DNA of 64,000 bases, from contig NZ_JARHTP010000004.1 in the NCBI RefSeq assembly GCF_029223485.1, positions 248,001 to 312,000 of the forward strand, in the 5' to 3' direction. This stretch comes from Streptomyces coacervatus (GTDB lineage Bacteria; Actinomycetota; Actinomycetes; Streptomycetales; Streptomycetaceae). The notes beneath the pieces were generated by a model. That model was not told the origin of the DNA, searched no databases, and saw only the letters and a program-made list of their open reading frames with translations. Every line of letters starts with the position of its first letter. Position 1 is the first letter of the stretch. The translations under genes were made by a program, and so were the position numbers. Shown here piece by piece: positions 1 through 7,691 of the stretch.

Positions 1-642
1 GCGCTGCCCGTCCAGGAACAGGAAGTCGGACACGATCATGCCGAGGGTGTCCAGGTACCAGTCCAGGGCGCGGGCGAACACCCTGGTCTCCAGCACCACA
101 TGGCCCAGGCGCTGGATCCGGGACGGCTCGCGCGGCGGTCGCTGCGTGGCGTTGACACGGCGGTGGTCCGTGCCGGAGTTGAGGAGCAGCTGCCGCTGTC
201 CGGGCAGTTCGGGCAGCTGCTCGGCGCAGTGGACTACGCGGACCGGGAAGCCGGAGGGGTCGAGGAGGTGCACGGCCTTGCCGCCGCCGGGTACGTCCGC
301 GTCCCGTACGTCCGTCCCCGTCGCCCGGGCGAGCCGGTCCAGGTCGGCCCGCTCGGCGGCGCGGAACGCCGGGCCGATGAAGCGGGAGGTGCGCCCGCGC
401 CGGATCACCATGCAGGGCGGGCCCGCGAAGGTGCCGCGCAGCCACAGCTCGCGCTCGGTGCGGGCGGCGGTCCGGAAGCCGAAGTCGCGGGCGAAGACCT
501 CGGCCCGGTCCAGGTCGGGCTTCTCGAACTCCAGCCAGGCCAGGTCCGCCGCCTTGATCACGGGATTCCGGGAGCGGCCGGGGTGTTCGCCCCGCAGGGC
601 GCCCTGCTCGCTGTGGAGGTCCTGATGGGCCGTCCGGGACAT
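1..642 (-). CDS. VOC-superfamily extradiol dioxygenase-like protein (3' end outside window)
   Basis: Read on the minus strand from ATG at 642, preceded by GGAGGG. About 214 residues are in the window and the frame runs off the left edge. It has two vicinal-oxygen-chelate modules: the first begins near residue 30 (AADLAWLEF) and the second near residue 178 (LGHVVLET). The His of LGHVVLE is the usual metal ligand of catechol 2,3-dioxygenase-like enzymes. Such enzymes cleave or rearrange aromatic diols with Fe(II), but the remaining ligands (a second His and a Glu) lie outside the window, so substrate and activity cannot be judged. It is divergent from the TetR gene at 779 across a gap full of inverted repeats, so repression by that regulator is likely (inference). 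Confidence 0.82.
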   Translation of the reverse strand, partial: MSRTAHQDLHSEQGALRGEHPGRSRNPVIKAADLAWLEFEKPDLDRAEVFARDFGFRTAARTERELWLRGTFAGPPCMVIRRGRTSRFIGPAFRAAERADLDRLARATGTDVRDADVPGGGKAVHLLDPSGFPVRVVHCAEQLPELPGQRQLLLNSGTDHRRVNATQRPPREPSRIQRLGHVVLETRVFARALDWYLDTLGMIVSDFLFLDGQR

Positions 643-668
643 GGTGCCCTCCAAGCAACATTGCCGTA

Positions 669-738
669 TTGATGAAATCATCAAGTTTGACGTTTCTCTC
701 GTCAAGGGTCTCGGCGAGAGAAAATGATGGATTCATCA
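669..738. promoter_or_regulatory. Operator cluster between VOC gene and TetR gene
   Basis: The AT-richer divergent gap holds three inverted repeats. TTGATGA-AA-TCATCAA (669-684) has perfect 7-base arms. TTGACG-N7-CGTCAA (687-705) has perfect 6-base arms. TGATG-GATT-CATCA (725-738) repeats the TGATG half-site of the first. The first and third share their half-site and lie in the two halves of the gap, as expected for a TetR-type repressor controlling itself and the VOC gene. Seen directly; the regulatory role is inferred. Confidence 0.6.
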
Positions 739-778
739 GAACTGTGATCGCCCTGGTGTGCGCGGCTAGACTCGCCGC

Positions 779-1435
779 ATGCCGACCTCAGCCCCGCCCA
801 GCAACCGGTTCGAACGACGCCGCGCCGAGACCCGGCAGGCACTGGTCCGTGCGGCCCGGCAGATCCTCGCCGAGACGGGCGACACCAGCGCGAGCATCCA
901 GGCGATCGCGGAACGCGCGGACGTCGGCTTCGGGTCCTTCTACAACCACTTCGAGTCGAAGACGGAGCTGTTCGACGCGGCGGTGGTCGATGCGCTGGAG
1001 GAGTTCGGCCGCACCTTCGACGAGCATCTGCGGGACATCGACGATCCGGCGGAGCTCGTCGCGGCCGGTTTCCGGCTCAGCGCGCGGATGGCCGACTCGC
1101 ACCCCGAGTTGATGCAGATCCTGCGCCACCGCGGGCTCGGCTATCTGCACTCCGACCAGGGGCTGGCCCCCCGCGCGCTGCGCGACCTGGAGACCGGCAT
1201 CGCCTCCGGACGCTTCACCCCCGTCGATCCCACCGTCGCCCTCTCCGCGCTGGGCGGCAGCCTGCTGGCGCTGGTGGAGCTGCGGTTCGCCCGGCCCGAC
1301 CTCGACGGGGACGAGACCGCGGCAAACCTGGTCGAGATGGTGCTGCGCATGCTGGGCATGGCGCCGGACGATGCCCGCGAGGTCGCCCGGCGCCCGCTGC
1401 CCGACCTCGACCGAGAGCCGGTTCACAAGCCCTGA
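779..1435 (+). CDS. TetR-family transcriptional regulator
   Basis: 218 residues. The N-terminal helix-turn-helix spans about residues 12-58: RRAETRQALVRAARQIL leads into the turn IAERADVGFGSFYNHFESK, the typical TetR recognition helix. The C-terminal part is an all-helical ligand/dimer domain containing the ESKTELFDAAV start of helix 4, typical of TetR_C families. It is divergent from the VOC dioxygenase-like gene and convergent with the MFS gene (stop codons 16 bp apart). The probable role is repression of the VOC gene in response to an aromatic or lipophilic ligand (inference from arrangement). Confidence 0.9.
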   Translation: MPTSAPPSNRFERRRAETRQALVRAARQILAETGDTSASIQAIAERADVGFGSFYNHFESKTELFDAAVVDALEEFGRTFDEHLRDIDDPAELVAAGFRLSARMADSHPELMQILRHRGLGYLHSDQGLAPRALRDLETGIASGRFTPVDPTVALSALGGSLLALVELRFARPDLDGDETAANLVEMVLRMLGMAPDDAREVARRPLPDLDREPVHKP

Positions 1436-1453
1436 GGGGGCCGGGCAGGCTTC

Positions 1454-3073
1454 CTAGAGGGAGTCGGTGAGCTCCCGCTCCCGGCCCTCTTCTTCCACCA
1501 CCGGCTCTGCCGTGCGGTGCTTGCCGGCCGTACGGCGGCCGGGCAGCACCGCGAGGACGATCATCGTCCCGGCGGCCATGATGATCCCGCCGACCAGGCT
1601 GGTCTGTGCGACGCCGTGGGCGAAGGACTCGTGCACGGCGTCGACCAGGGCCTGCGCCTGCTGCACCCCGCCGGTGGGGCTCTTCGCGACCTGCTCGGCG
1701 ACCGCGAGGCCGCCGCCCACCGAGTCCTTGGCGGTGTCCAGCGCGGCGGCCGGAAGATGGCCGCCGATCATGTCGGTCAGCTTGTCGCGGTAGGCGGTGC
1801 CGAGCAGCGAGCCGAGGATCGCGATGCCCAGGGAGCCGCCGAGTTCCAGCGCGGTGTCGTTGGCACCGCCGCCGACGCCCAGCTCGCTCTCCGGGAAGGA
1901 GCCCATGATGGTGTCCGTGGCCGGGGAGACGCTCAGGCCGATCGCGAAGCCGAGGAGCAGCATTGTCGGCAGGAAGTCGGTGTACGTCGAGTTCTTGTCG
2001 ATCTGGGTGAGCAGGAAGACTCCCACGGTGCCGATCGCCATGCCGGCCGTCACCATCGGCTTCATGCCCAGCTTCGGGGTCAGCCGGCCGGTGATCGCGG
2101 CGCCGCCGAAGACGGCACCGGCCAGCGGCAGCAGCCGTATGCCGGTCTCCAGGGCGTCGTAGCCGAGGACGAACTGCAGGAACTGGGTGGCGTAGTAGAT
2201 CGCGCCGAAGGTGCCGAAGAAGAAGAACAGCACCGCGAGCATGGAGCCACTGAAGGGACGCAGCCGGAACTTGCGGACGTCCAGCATGGGGTGCGGGTGG
2301 CGCAACTCCCAGCCGATGAAGGCCAACAGGCCGAGCCCGGCGACCACGGCCGCGGCGATCGGGCCGGCGCCCCATCCGAAGTGCGGGCCCTCGATGGTCG
2401 CGTAGACCAGGGAACCGACGGAGACGATCGACAGCAGACCGCCCACGTAGTCGATGCGGCCCATCTTCTCCGCCTTCGACGGCGGCACCAGCGCCAGGGC
2501 ACCGATGACGGCGGCGACCGCGATAGGGACGTTGATCAGGAAGGTGGAGCCCCAGGCGTGGTCCTCCAGCAGCCAGCCCGCGACCAGGGGGCCCACGGCG
2601 ATGGCGAGGCCGGAGGTGGCGGTCCAGGCCGTGATGGCCTTGGCGCGCTCACGCCTGGGGAAGATCGCGACCAGCAGTGACAGGGTGGCCGGCATCACCA
2701 CGGCGGCGCCGACGCCCATGATCGCGCGGGCCGTGATCACCAGAGCGGTCTGGTCGACCTGGCTGCCCATGACCGAGCCACCGGCGAAGATCACCAGGCC
2801 CGTTATGAGCGCGCCACGGCGGCTGTACTTGTCGCCGATCGAGCCCAGGACCAGCATCAGCGCGGCATACGGGACGGTGTAGCCGTCGATGACCCACTGC
2901 AGGTCGCTGCTGCTCAGGCCGAGGTCCTTGGTCATGCCGGGCGCGGCCACGATCAGCGACGTGTTCGCCATGACGACGATCAGCAGGCTCAGACACAGGA
3001 CCAGCAGGGCCCACCAGCGCCGCGCATACGGGCCGGTCGTCTTCTCGACGGGGGTGTTGGCAAGGAAGGGCAT
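1454..3073 (-). CDS. MFS transporter, DHA2 (EmrB/QacA-like) drug exporter
   Basis: 539 residues, the normal length for 14-helix DHA2 exporters, which use the proton gradient to expel drugs. The sequence begins with a short cytoplasmic arm and TM1 (WWALLVLCLSLLIVVMANTS), followed by the family signature LQWVIDGYTVPYAALMLVLG near residues 57-76 and the loop-2 motif GSIGDKYSRRGALI. Motif C-like AIAVGPLVAGWLL follows in TM5. The start ATG at 3073 has AGGAG eight bases upstream. The hydrophilic C-terminal tail is rich in Arg/Glu. It is divergent from TetR 3168, with twin operator-like repeats between them, the classic layout of a self-regulated efflux system. Confidence 0.92.
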   Translation of the reverse strand: MPFLANTPVEKTTGPYARRWWALLVLCLSLLIVVMANTSLIVAAPGMTKDLGLSSSDLQWVIDGYTVPYAALMLVLGSIGDKYSRRGALITGLVIFAGGSVMGSQVDQTALVITARAIMGVGAAVVMPATLSLLVAIFPRRERAKAITAWTATSGLAIAVGPLVAGWLLEDHAWGSTFLINVPIAVAAVIGALALVPPSKAEKMGRIDYVGGLLSIVSVGSLVYATIEGPHFGWGAGPIAAAVVAGLGLLAFIGWELRHPHPMLDVRKFRLRPFSGSMLAVLFFFFGTFGAIYYATQFLQFVLGYDALETGIRLLPLAGAVFGGAAITGRLTPKLGMKPMVTAGMAIGTVGVFLLTQIDKNSTYTDFLPTMLLLGFAIGLSVSPATDTIMGSFPESELGVGGGANDTALELGGSLGIAILGSLLGTAYRDKLTDMIGGHLPAAALDTAKDSVGGGLAVAEQVAKSPTGGVQQAQALVDAVHESFAHGVAQTSLVGGIIMAAGTMIVLAVLPGRRTAGKHRTAEPVVEEEGRERELTDSL

Positions 3074-3100
3074 CTGGGGCTCCTAGCGGGACGAGTTAAT

Positions 3101-3143
3101 TGCCCATCGATGTGCAGACTAGTTTATTGCCCACTGGTGTGCA
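3101..3143. promoter_or_regulatory. Twin TetR operator-like repeats upstream of MFS exporter
   Basis: Two 16-bp near-palindromes, TGCCCATCGATGTGCA (3101-3116) and TGCCCACTGGTGTGCA (3128-3143), start 27 bp apart. Both share the half-sites TGCCCA and TGTGCA, each followed or preceded by AT-rich bases. They lie in the gap between the divergent exporter (start 3073) and TetR (3168 or 3204) genes, overlapping where both promoters must be. The TetR product is the obvious binder (inference). Confidence 0.7.
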
Positions 3144-3167
3144 AATATTTCGACGGCCCGACTGCAG

Positions 3168-3845
3168 ATGCCCCCCGCTCCCGCTCCCGACCGAGGTACC
3201 GATGTGACCAGCCGATCCGCCCCGCCCGCGCCCCGGCGGTCTGCGGCACGCGCCACGCGTGCCCGCATCCTGGAAGCGGCCCTGCACGAACTGGGCCGCA
3301 AGCCCGACAGCACCCTCGCCGACATGGCCGAGGCGGCCGGGGTCGCGCGTCGCACGGTCTATGTCCACTTCGCCGGCCGGTCCGCGCTGATCGAGGGCAT
3401 CGCCGCGGACGCCGCCGAGGCGATTCGCCGCGCCGTCGCCGACGCCGGCGCTCCGGCTGCCGATGCCGCGACCGCCCTGGCCCGCTTCGTCCTCACGCTG
3501 TGGCCGGTCGGCGACCGCTATCGCGTCCTGATCGGACTCGCCCGCCAGGACCTCGGGCCCGATCGGCTCGAGGTCCTCTCCCCCGCCCGCGAGACGGTCA
3601 CCGGGATCCTCGCCCTGGGGCAGCAGCAGGGCGTCTTCCACACCCGCATTCCGCCCGCCCCGCTCGGCAGAGCCCTCGAAGCGCTTCTGTTCGCGCTCCT
3701 GGACGGCGTCAACTCCGGGACCTGGGCCGACGACGGCACACACGCCGCCACCGCGGCACTGATCGCCGCGGGAGTCGGGCCCGACATCGCAGCCACCACG
3801 GTTCACCGTCTGCACAACACCGGGCAGGCACACCCACCCCACTGA
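3168..3845 (+). CDS. TetR-family regulator of the adjacent MFS exporter
   Basis: 225 residues from ATG 3168; a GTG at 3204 with GAGG seven bases upstream gives 213 residues and is the better-supported start. The helix-turn-helix lies at about residues 24-70 (LADMAEAAGVARRTVYVHFAGRSALIEGI). The C-terminal domain contains FVLTLWPVGDRYRVLIGLARQDLG and QQQGVFHTRIP, segments it shares with the TetR at 4755, so the two are paralogues. It is probably co-transcribed with the DUF2993 gene 10 bp downstream. Likely represses the exporter at 1454 through the 3101-3143 repeats. Confidence 0.9.
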   Translation: MPPAPAPDRGTDVTSRSAPPAPRRSAARATRARILEAALHELGRKPDSTLADMAEAAGVARRTVYVHFAGRSALIEGIAADAAEAIRRAVADAGAPAADAATALARFVLTLWPVGDRYRVLIGLARQDLGPDRLEVLSPARETVTGILALGQQQGVFHTRIPPAPLGRALEALLFALLDGVNSGTWADDGTHAATAALIAAGVGPDIAATTVHRLHNTGQAHPPH

Positions 3846-3855
3846 AGGAGAGCTC

Positions 3856-4653
3856 ATGTACCGGCCCGACCACGGATACGACCACGCTTACGAGGACGAC
3901 GCCACGTACGCGTCCTTCGATCCGCCCCTGCCGCCGCCCCGCAGGAGCCGACGGCCGGCCTTCGTCGCCGGCGCCGCCCTGGCGGCGCTGATCCTCGTGC
4001 CCCTCGCGGTCGACCGGGTTGCGGCGGCTCGCGCACAGGCGCGTACGGCGACCGCCTTCCAGCAGGGCATGGGCACACCCGAGCGGCCCGACGTCCGCAT
4101 CCACGGCTTCCCCGTGCTGACCCAGCTGGCCTCCGGCACCCTGCGGCACGTGGACATCACCGCGCACGACCTGCCGGCCGCCGGGGCCGACCGCCCGCTG
4201 CCGGTGTCCCGGCTCGACCTCGATCTCGACGGACTGACGAAGTCCGACGACGACACCGAGGCGCAGGCCCGCTCGGCCGAAGCGACCGCCTTCCTGTCCT
4301 ACCCGGACCTCTCCGCCGCCCTCGGCCTGGAGGTGTCGCGGGGAGCAGGCCCCGGCCGGATCGGCGCGAAGGTCCAGCTTCCCTTCGGCGGCGCGGCCAC
4401 CGTGACGACGACCGTCTCCGCAGCCTCCGGCAACCGCATCGCGTTCGGGAGGTTCACGGTCGTGGGCGGCGCGCTGCCCGCCGCCGGGGAGGTGCTGCTC
4501 GACAAGGTCTTCACCCGGCCGATCCAGCTGCGGAACATCCCCGACGGCCTGCATCTGCGTTCCGTCACCACCACGGCGACCGGGCTCAGCGCCCGCTTCT
4601 CGGGCCGGTCGGTGACCTTCCACGCCGACGACGGCTCCAGGAGGTCGACGTAG
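3856..4653 (+). CDS. DUF2993 (LmeA-like) membrane-anchored lipid-binding protein
   Basis: 265 residues; ATG preceded by GAAGGAGAG. An N-terminal Pro/Asp/Tyr-rich cytoplasmic segment is followed by one membrane helix at about residues 35-53 (PAFVAGAALAALILVPLAV). The rest is outside the membrane and begins with the DUF2993 hallmark: an amphipathic segment, then VRIHGFPVLTQLASGTLRHVDITAHDL. DUF2993 proteins belong to the actinobacterial LmeA group, which bind phospholipids and, in mycobacteria, help mannan assembly. Context is odd: it sits directly behind a TetR gene and between two paralogous TetRs, so it may be controlled with the exporter as part of an envelope response (inference). Confidence 0.85.
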   Translation: MYRPDHGYDHAYEDDATYASFDPPLPPPRRSRRPAFVAGAALAALILVPLAVDRVAAARAQARTATAFQQGMGTPERPDVRIHGFPVLTQLASGTLRHVDITAHDLPAAGADRPLPVSRLDLDLDGLTKSDDDTEAQARSAEATAFLSYPDLSAALGLEVSRGAGPGRIGAKVQLPFGGAATVTTTVSAASGNRIAFGRFTVVGGALPAAGEVLLDKVFTRPIQLRNIPDGLHLRSVTTTATGLSARFSGRSVTFHADDGSRRST

Positions 4654-4754
4654 CGGTCTCGGCTCATGTGTCGCCGTGCTGCTCCCCACCCGACGGCGAG
4701 AAGCCCGGGCCGCAACCGATCCGTGCCCGGCACGAGATCACCCGGGTGCGCAGC

Positions 4755-5405
4755 TCACGCGTCCGCGGCCGGCTCCTCGGGCGGGAAGACCGCCGCGACC
4801 TCCTCGACCACCGCGCTCGCCCGCTTCTCCGGCACGCCGGCCGCGATCAGCGTGGCGACGGCCGTACGGGTCCCGTCGTCCTCCAGCGCCCCGGTGTTCA
4901 CGTCCTCCAGCAGCGCGACCGTCATCGCCTCAAGTCCCGCGCTCAGCACGGCCGGTGGCAGATGGGAGTGGAAGACGCCGTCCCGCTGTCCGCGCTCCAG
5001 GATGGCCGTGGCCGCCTCGCGCGCCGGGGCAAGTACCTCGGTCACGCGCTCCGCGCCCAGGTCCCGGCGGGCCAGCCCCAGCAGCATCCGGTAGCGGTCC
5101 CCCACCGGCCAGATGGAGAGCACGAAGTACGCGAGCGCCCGCTCGGCCGGCTCCTCCGGCCGCGCCCCGCGCACCAGCGCCTCCTTGAGCGTCTCGGACG
5201 CCTCTTCGGTGAGCGCCTCCAGCAGGGCCGGGCGGCCGGGGAAGTGACCGAAGAGCGTGCGCCGTACGACACCTGCGGCGCGCGCGAGTTCCTCAAGGGT
5301 GACGTCGGGATTCCGCCCGAGCTCCTGGCGGGCCGTGGCCAGGATGCGCGCCCGGTTGGACCGCGAGTTGCGGCGCAGCGGCTCACGGGCGGCGGGCTTG
5401 GTCAC
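4755..5405 (-). CDS. TetR-family regulator, paralogue of the TetR at 3168
   Basis: 216 residues from ATG 5405. The HTH is VTLEELARAAGVVRRTLFGHFPGRPALLEAL (about residues 35-65). The ligand domain closely follows that of the 3168 protein: YFVLSIWPVGDRYRMLLGLARRDLG, RGQRDGVFHSHLPP, LLEDVNTGALEDDGT and TLIAAGV all align. The two genes flank the DUF2993 gene in opposite orientation, suggesting an inverted duplication of a regulator. The gene upstream on this strand is unrelated, so its target may be itself or DUF2993 (inference). The 220 bp upstream hold no clear palindrome that I could identify. Confidence 0.88.
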   Translation of the reverse strand: MTKPAAREPLRRNSRSNRARILATARQELGRNPDVTLEELARAAGVVRRTLFGHFPGRPALLEALTEEASETLKEALVRGARPEEPAERALAYFVLSIWPVGDRYRMLLGLARRDLGAERVTEVLAPAREAATAILERGQRDGVFHSHLPPAVLSAGLEAMTVALLEDVNTGALEDDGTRTAVATLIAAGVPEKRASAVVEEVAAVFPPEEPAADA

Positions 5406-5630
5406 GGATCAACCTCGGCAGATGCGGGGGCGGAACGGCAGTGCAGGCGGAACGGCACATCCATTTTGGCACGGCGCCGGTTTCGGACCGCCACGTGAGG
5501 GGATGGCCTACAGACCACGAGTTCGTCTGCCGACCGGGAGCCGTATGGATGTCCCGGAGAGTGACATTCATCTGTCAGGTGACGCTTATACCAGTGTCGA
5601 GATTTTCGATGTCATTCGGGAGGGATGCGT

Positions 5631-6080
5631 GTGCTGAGGCGTAAGACGTTCCGGCTTCCCCGGCATCCGGCTTCGGTCGGCTTCGCCCGGTACCGGGTAC
5701 GGCAGCATCTGGCCACCTGGGGGCACGCAAGGAACGACGAGATCACGGAGAGAGTCGTCCTGCTCGCCTCCGAGCTGGCGGCGAACGTCGTCCGTCACGG
5801 CCCCATCCTGGAGCGCGAGTTCGAGTTGGCGGTGACAGCGAGGGCGGACGGCTCCTGTTTCATCGCCGTCTCCGACGAGAGCCCGGCGCAGCCCGTCCTG
5901 CAGGCCGCACCCACCGGCGACGACGAGAGGGGCCGCGGCCTGCACCTCGTCGACCAGCTCGCCCAGACCTGGGGCGTACGACCCCGGGGCCGCCACGGCA
6001 AGACGGTGTGGGCCCTGGTCCGCCACCCACGCCCGCGCACCGCCGCCGCCCGGACCCTCACGGATTCCTGGCGGCCTTGA
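5631..6080 (+). CDS. RsbW/anti-sigma-like ATP-binding protein (HATPase_c_2)
   Basis: About 150 residues. GTG 5631 is preferred because GGGAGGG directly abuts the in-frame ATG at 5625, leaving no space for initiation there. The Bergerat ATPase fold is recognisable: N-box LASELAANVVRHG (E and N for Mg-ATP), G1-like FIAVSDESP, and G2-like DDERGRGLHLVDQLAQTWGV. This is the single-domain serine-kinase/ATPase class, abundant in Streptomyces, that acts like RsbW/SpoIIAB on anti-sigma antagonists. No sigma or antagonist gene is adjacent, so it is an orphan copy with unknown partner. Confidence 0.85.
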   Translation: MLRRKTFRLPRHPASVGFARYRVRQHLATWGHARNDEITERVVLLASELAANVVRHGPILEREFELAVTARADGSCFIAVSDESPAQPVLQAAPTGDDERGRGLHLVDQLAQTWGVRPRGRHGKTVWALVRHPRPRTAAARTLTDSWRP

Positions 6081-6117
6081 CGCCACGCCGACACGGACGA
6101 CGACCGGGCACCCGCCG

Positions 6118-6819
6118 CTAGTGCGTCAACTGCGGGTACAGCGCCGCGAGTTCTGCGGACAGTCCCGCCTTGACCTGCCGTGAGATGTCGTCGGCCAGCA
6201 CCTCGTGCGCGCCCGCCTCGATGCCGTCGAGCGCGAGCGCGGCGACGTCGCGGGGCTTGGCCTTGGGCTCGTCGATCCGGGCGGTCAGGTCGGTGTCGAC
6301 GTATCCGACATGCAGACCGGTGACGGCGATGCCGCGCGGCAGCAGTTCCAGGCGCAGGGAGTTGGTCTGCTGCCACAGGGCGGCCTTCGAGGCGCTGTAG
6401 GAACCGGCGTTGCCGAGCCAGGACAGCACGGAGTGGACGTTGAGGATGTGGCCGCCGCCGTTGCGCTCGATGATCGGGGCAAAGGCGCGGGTCATCAGCA
6501 GCGGACCATAGAAGTTGATCTCGAACTCGCGGCGCACGTCCGCCACCGAGGTGTCGAGGAATGATCCGCCGACCGAGGCCCCGGCATTGTTGATCAGGGC
6601 GGTGACGTCCTGGGCCTGCGCGGCGGCGGCTGCCACCGAGTCCGGGTCGGTGACCTCCAGCGCCAGCGCAATGGCGTCGGGGTGCGTCACCGTCCGGGGG
6701 TCGCGCGCGGTGGCGTACACCTTGCCCGCGCCCCGGGCGTACAACTCTTCCACCAGTGCCTTGCCGATGCCCCGGCTGCCGCCGGTGACGAGGACGACGG
6801 CGTCTTTGATCGCGGTCAT
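6118..6819 (-). CDS. SDR-family NAD(P)-dependent oxidoreductase
   Basis: 233 residues from ATG 6819; an upstream in-frame ATG at 6837 overlaps the operator region and is less likely. The Rossmann motif is VTGGSRGIGKALVEEL at about residues 10-25, the NNAGAS motif near residue 80 and the catalytic YSASK near residue 145, all expected for classical SDRs. It lacks the long C-terminal extension of extended SDRs. Two identical perfect palindromes lie just upstream, so it is under tight repression, probably by a TetR regulator not encoded directly beside it. Confidence 0.9.
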   Translation of the reverse strand: MTAIKDAVVLVTGGSRGIGKALVEELYARGAGKVYATARDPRTVTHPDAIALALEVTDPDSVAAAAAQAQDVTALINNAGASVGGSFLDTSVADVRREFEINFYGPLLMTRAFAPIIERNGGGHILNVHSVLSWLGNAGSYSASKAALWQQTNSLRLELLPRGIAVTGLHVGYVDTDLTARIDEPKAKPRDVAALALDGIEAGAHEVLADDISRQVKAGLSAELAALYPQLTH

Positions 6820-6839
6820 GAGTGCATCTCCCATCACGG

Positions 6840-6883
6840 TAAACCGATCGGTTTCCTGCGGACATCGTAAACCGATCGGTTTA
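6840..6883. promoter_or_regulatory. Two identical TetR-type operator palindromes before the SDR gene
   Basis: AAACCGATCGGTTT occurs at 6841-6854 and again at 6870-6883 as the core of TAAACCGATCGGTTTA at 6868-6883. Both cores are perfect 14-bp palindromes and the centres are about 29 bp apart. This consensus resembles operators of TetR repressors that control SDR genes in actinomycetes (family knowledge). They start 22 bp upstream of the SDR start, overlapping the expected promoter. No intact cognate TetR gene adjoins the site. Confidence 0.75.
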
Positions 6884-7057
6884 CCGCATTCAAGGGCAGC
6901 TTCGACCGCCCGGCCTGTGCGACGCGCAACTACCGGGAGTTCATGAGCAAGTTCGCCGACCGCCTGCAGACAGTGCCCGACGGCGAGGACAAGGAAGTCG
7001 CGGGCGGCGGGCAGCCACCGTCGAAACGGCGGCCGACCCCGCCCCGATCGCAGGCCC

Positions 7058-7651
7058 TCAGTCGCCGGCCGGCGGTTCGGCGAGTGTCGCGGCGCGCTGT
7101 TCGAGCCGCTTCAGGACCGTCTCGCCCCACTGGAGGTTCGCCCGCTCGAGGGCGATCCCGCCCAGCAGGGTGAGGTAAGGGCCGATGCGCTCGGCGCTGA
7201 CGAGGTATTCCTCCTCGCTGCGCCCGTCGAGCATGCGTTCCTGCATGCGCAGGTAGCGGGCCAGCTTGGCGGTGGCCCGCTCGGAGCGCTCGGCCACCGA
7301 GGCCCGTACGGCCTCGAAGTCCCCGGCGTCACCGATGTCGACGCACTGGACCTTGACCATCAGCTCGTCCCGCAGGGCCAGCGGCTTGGCCGGAGTCTCG
7401 CCGACGTAGTCACGCAGGACGTCGAGGCCGGCCTCGGTGAGCGAGAAGAGCCGCTTGTTGGGCCGGCGCTCCTGCTGGACGACCCGGGCGGAGACGAGCC
7501 CCTCGCTCTCCATCCGCTCCAGTTCGCGGTAGAGCTGCTGCGGGGTGGCCATCCAGAAGTTGGCGACCGAGGCCTCGAAGCCCTTCGCGAGGTCGTATCC
7601 GGACGCCTCACCCTCGAGAAGCGCGGCCATCACCGCGTTACGCAGAGCCAT
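7058..7651 (-). CDS. PadR-family transcriptional regulator
   Basis: 197 residues. The winged-helix PadR domain occupies residues 1-85: ALRNAVMAALLEGEASGYDLAKGFE, then TPQQLYRELERMESEGLV as the recognition helix and the wing RPNKRLFSLTEAG. The C-terminal half is the helical Vir_C dimerisation domain (about residues 95-180), the PadR-s/Vir_C subtype. It reads away from the SDR and toward the decayed sequence at 6900-7057. An AACACCTTGTT inverted repeat sits 12 bp upstream of the start, so autoregulation is likely. Confidence 0.9.
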   Translation of the reverse strand: MALRNAVMAALLEGEASGYDLAKGFEASVANFWMATPQQLYRELERMESEGLVSARVVQQERRPNKRLFSLTEAGLDVLRDYVGETPAKPLALRDELMVKVQCVDIGDAGDFEAVRASVAERSERATAKLARYLRMQERMLDGRSEEEYLVSAERIGPYLTLLGGIALERANLQWGETVLKRLEQRAATLAEPPAGD

Positions 7652-7662
7652 TGCCCCAATTT

Positions 7663-7673
7663 AACACCTTGTT
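7663..7673. promoter_or_regulatory. Candidate PadR operator
   Basis: AACACCTTGTT is an inverted repeat (AACA / TGTT, three-base centre) in an AT-rich patch 12-22 bp upstream of the padR start codon, where the promoter should be. Position and symmetry suit autorepression by a PadR dimer; short and therefore tentative. Confidence 0.4.
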
Positions 7674-7691
7674 GATTACTCAAAGGGACGA

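Noticed and set aside
6943..7173. Frame NYREFMSKFADRLQTVPDGEDKE as a gene
   Set aside because: No family recognised; its 3' half overlaps the padR gene in antisense. Left as possible relic only.
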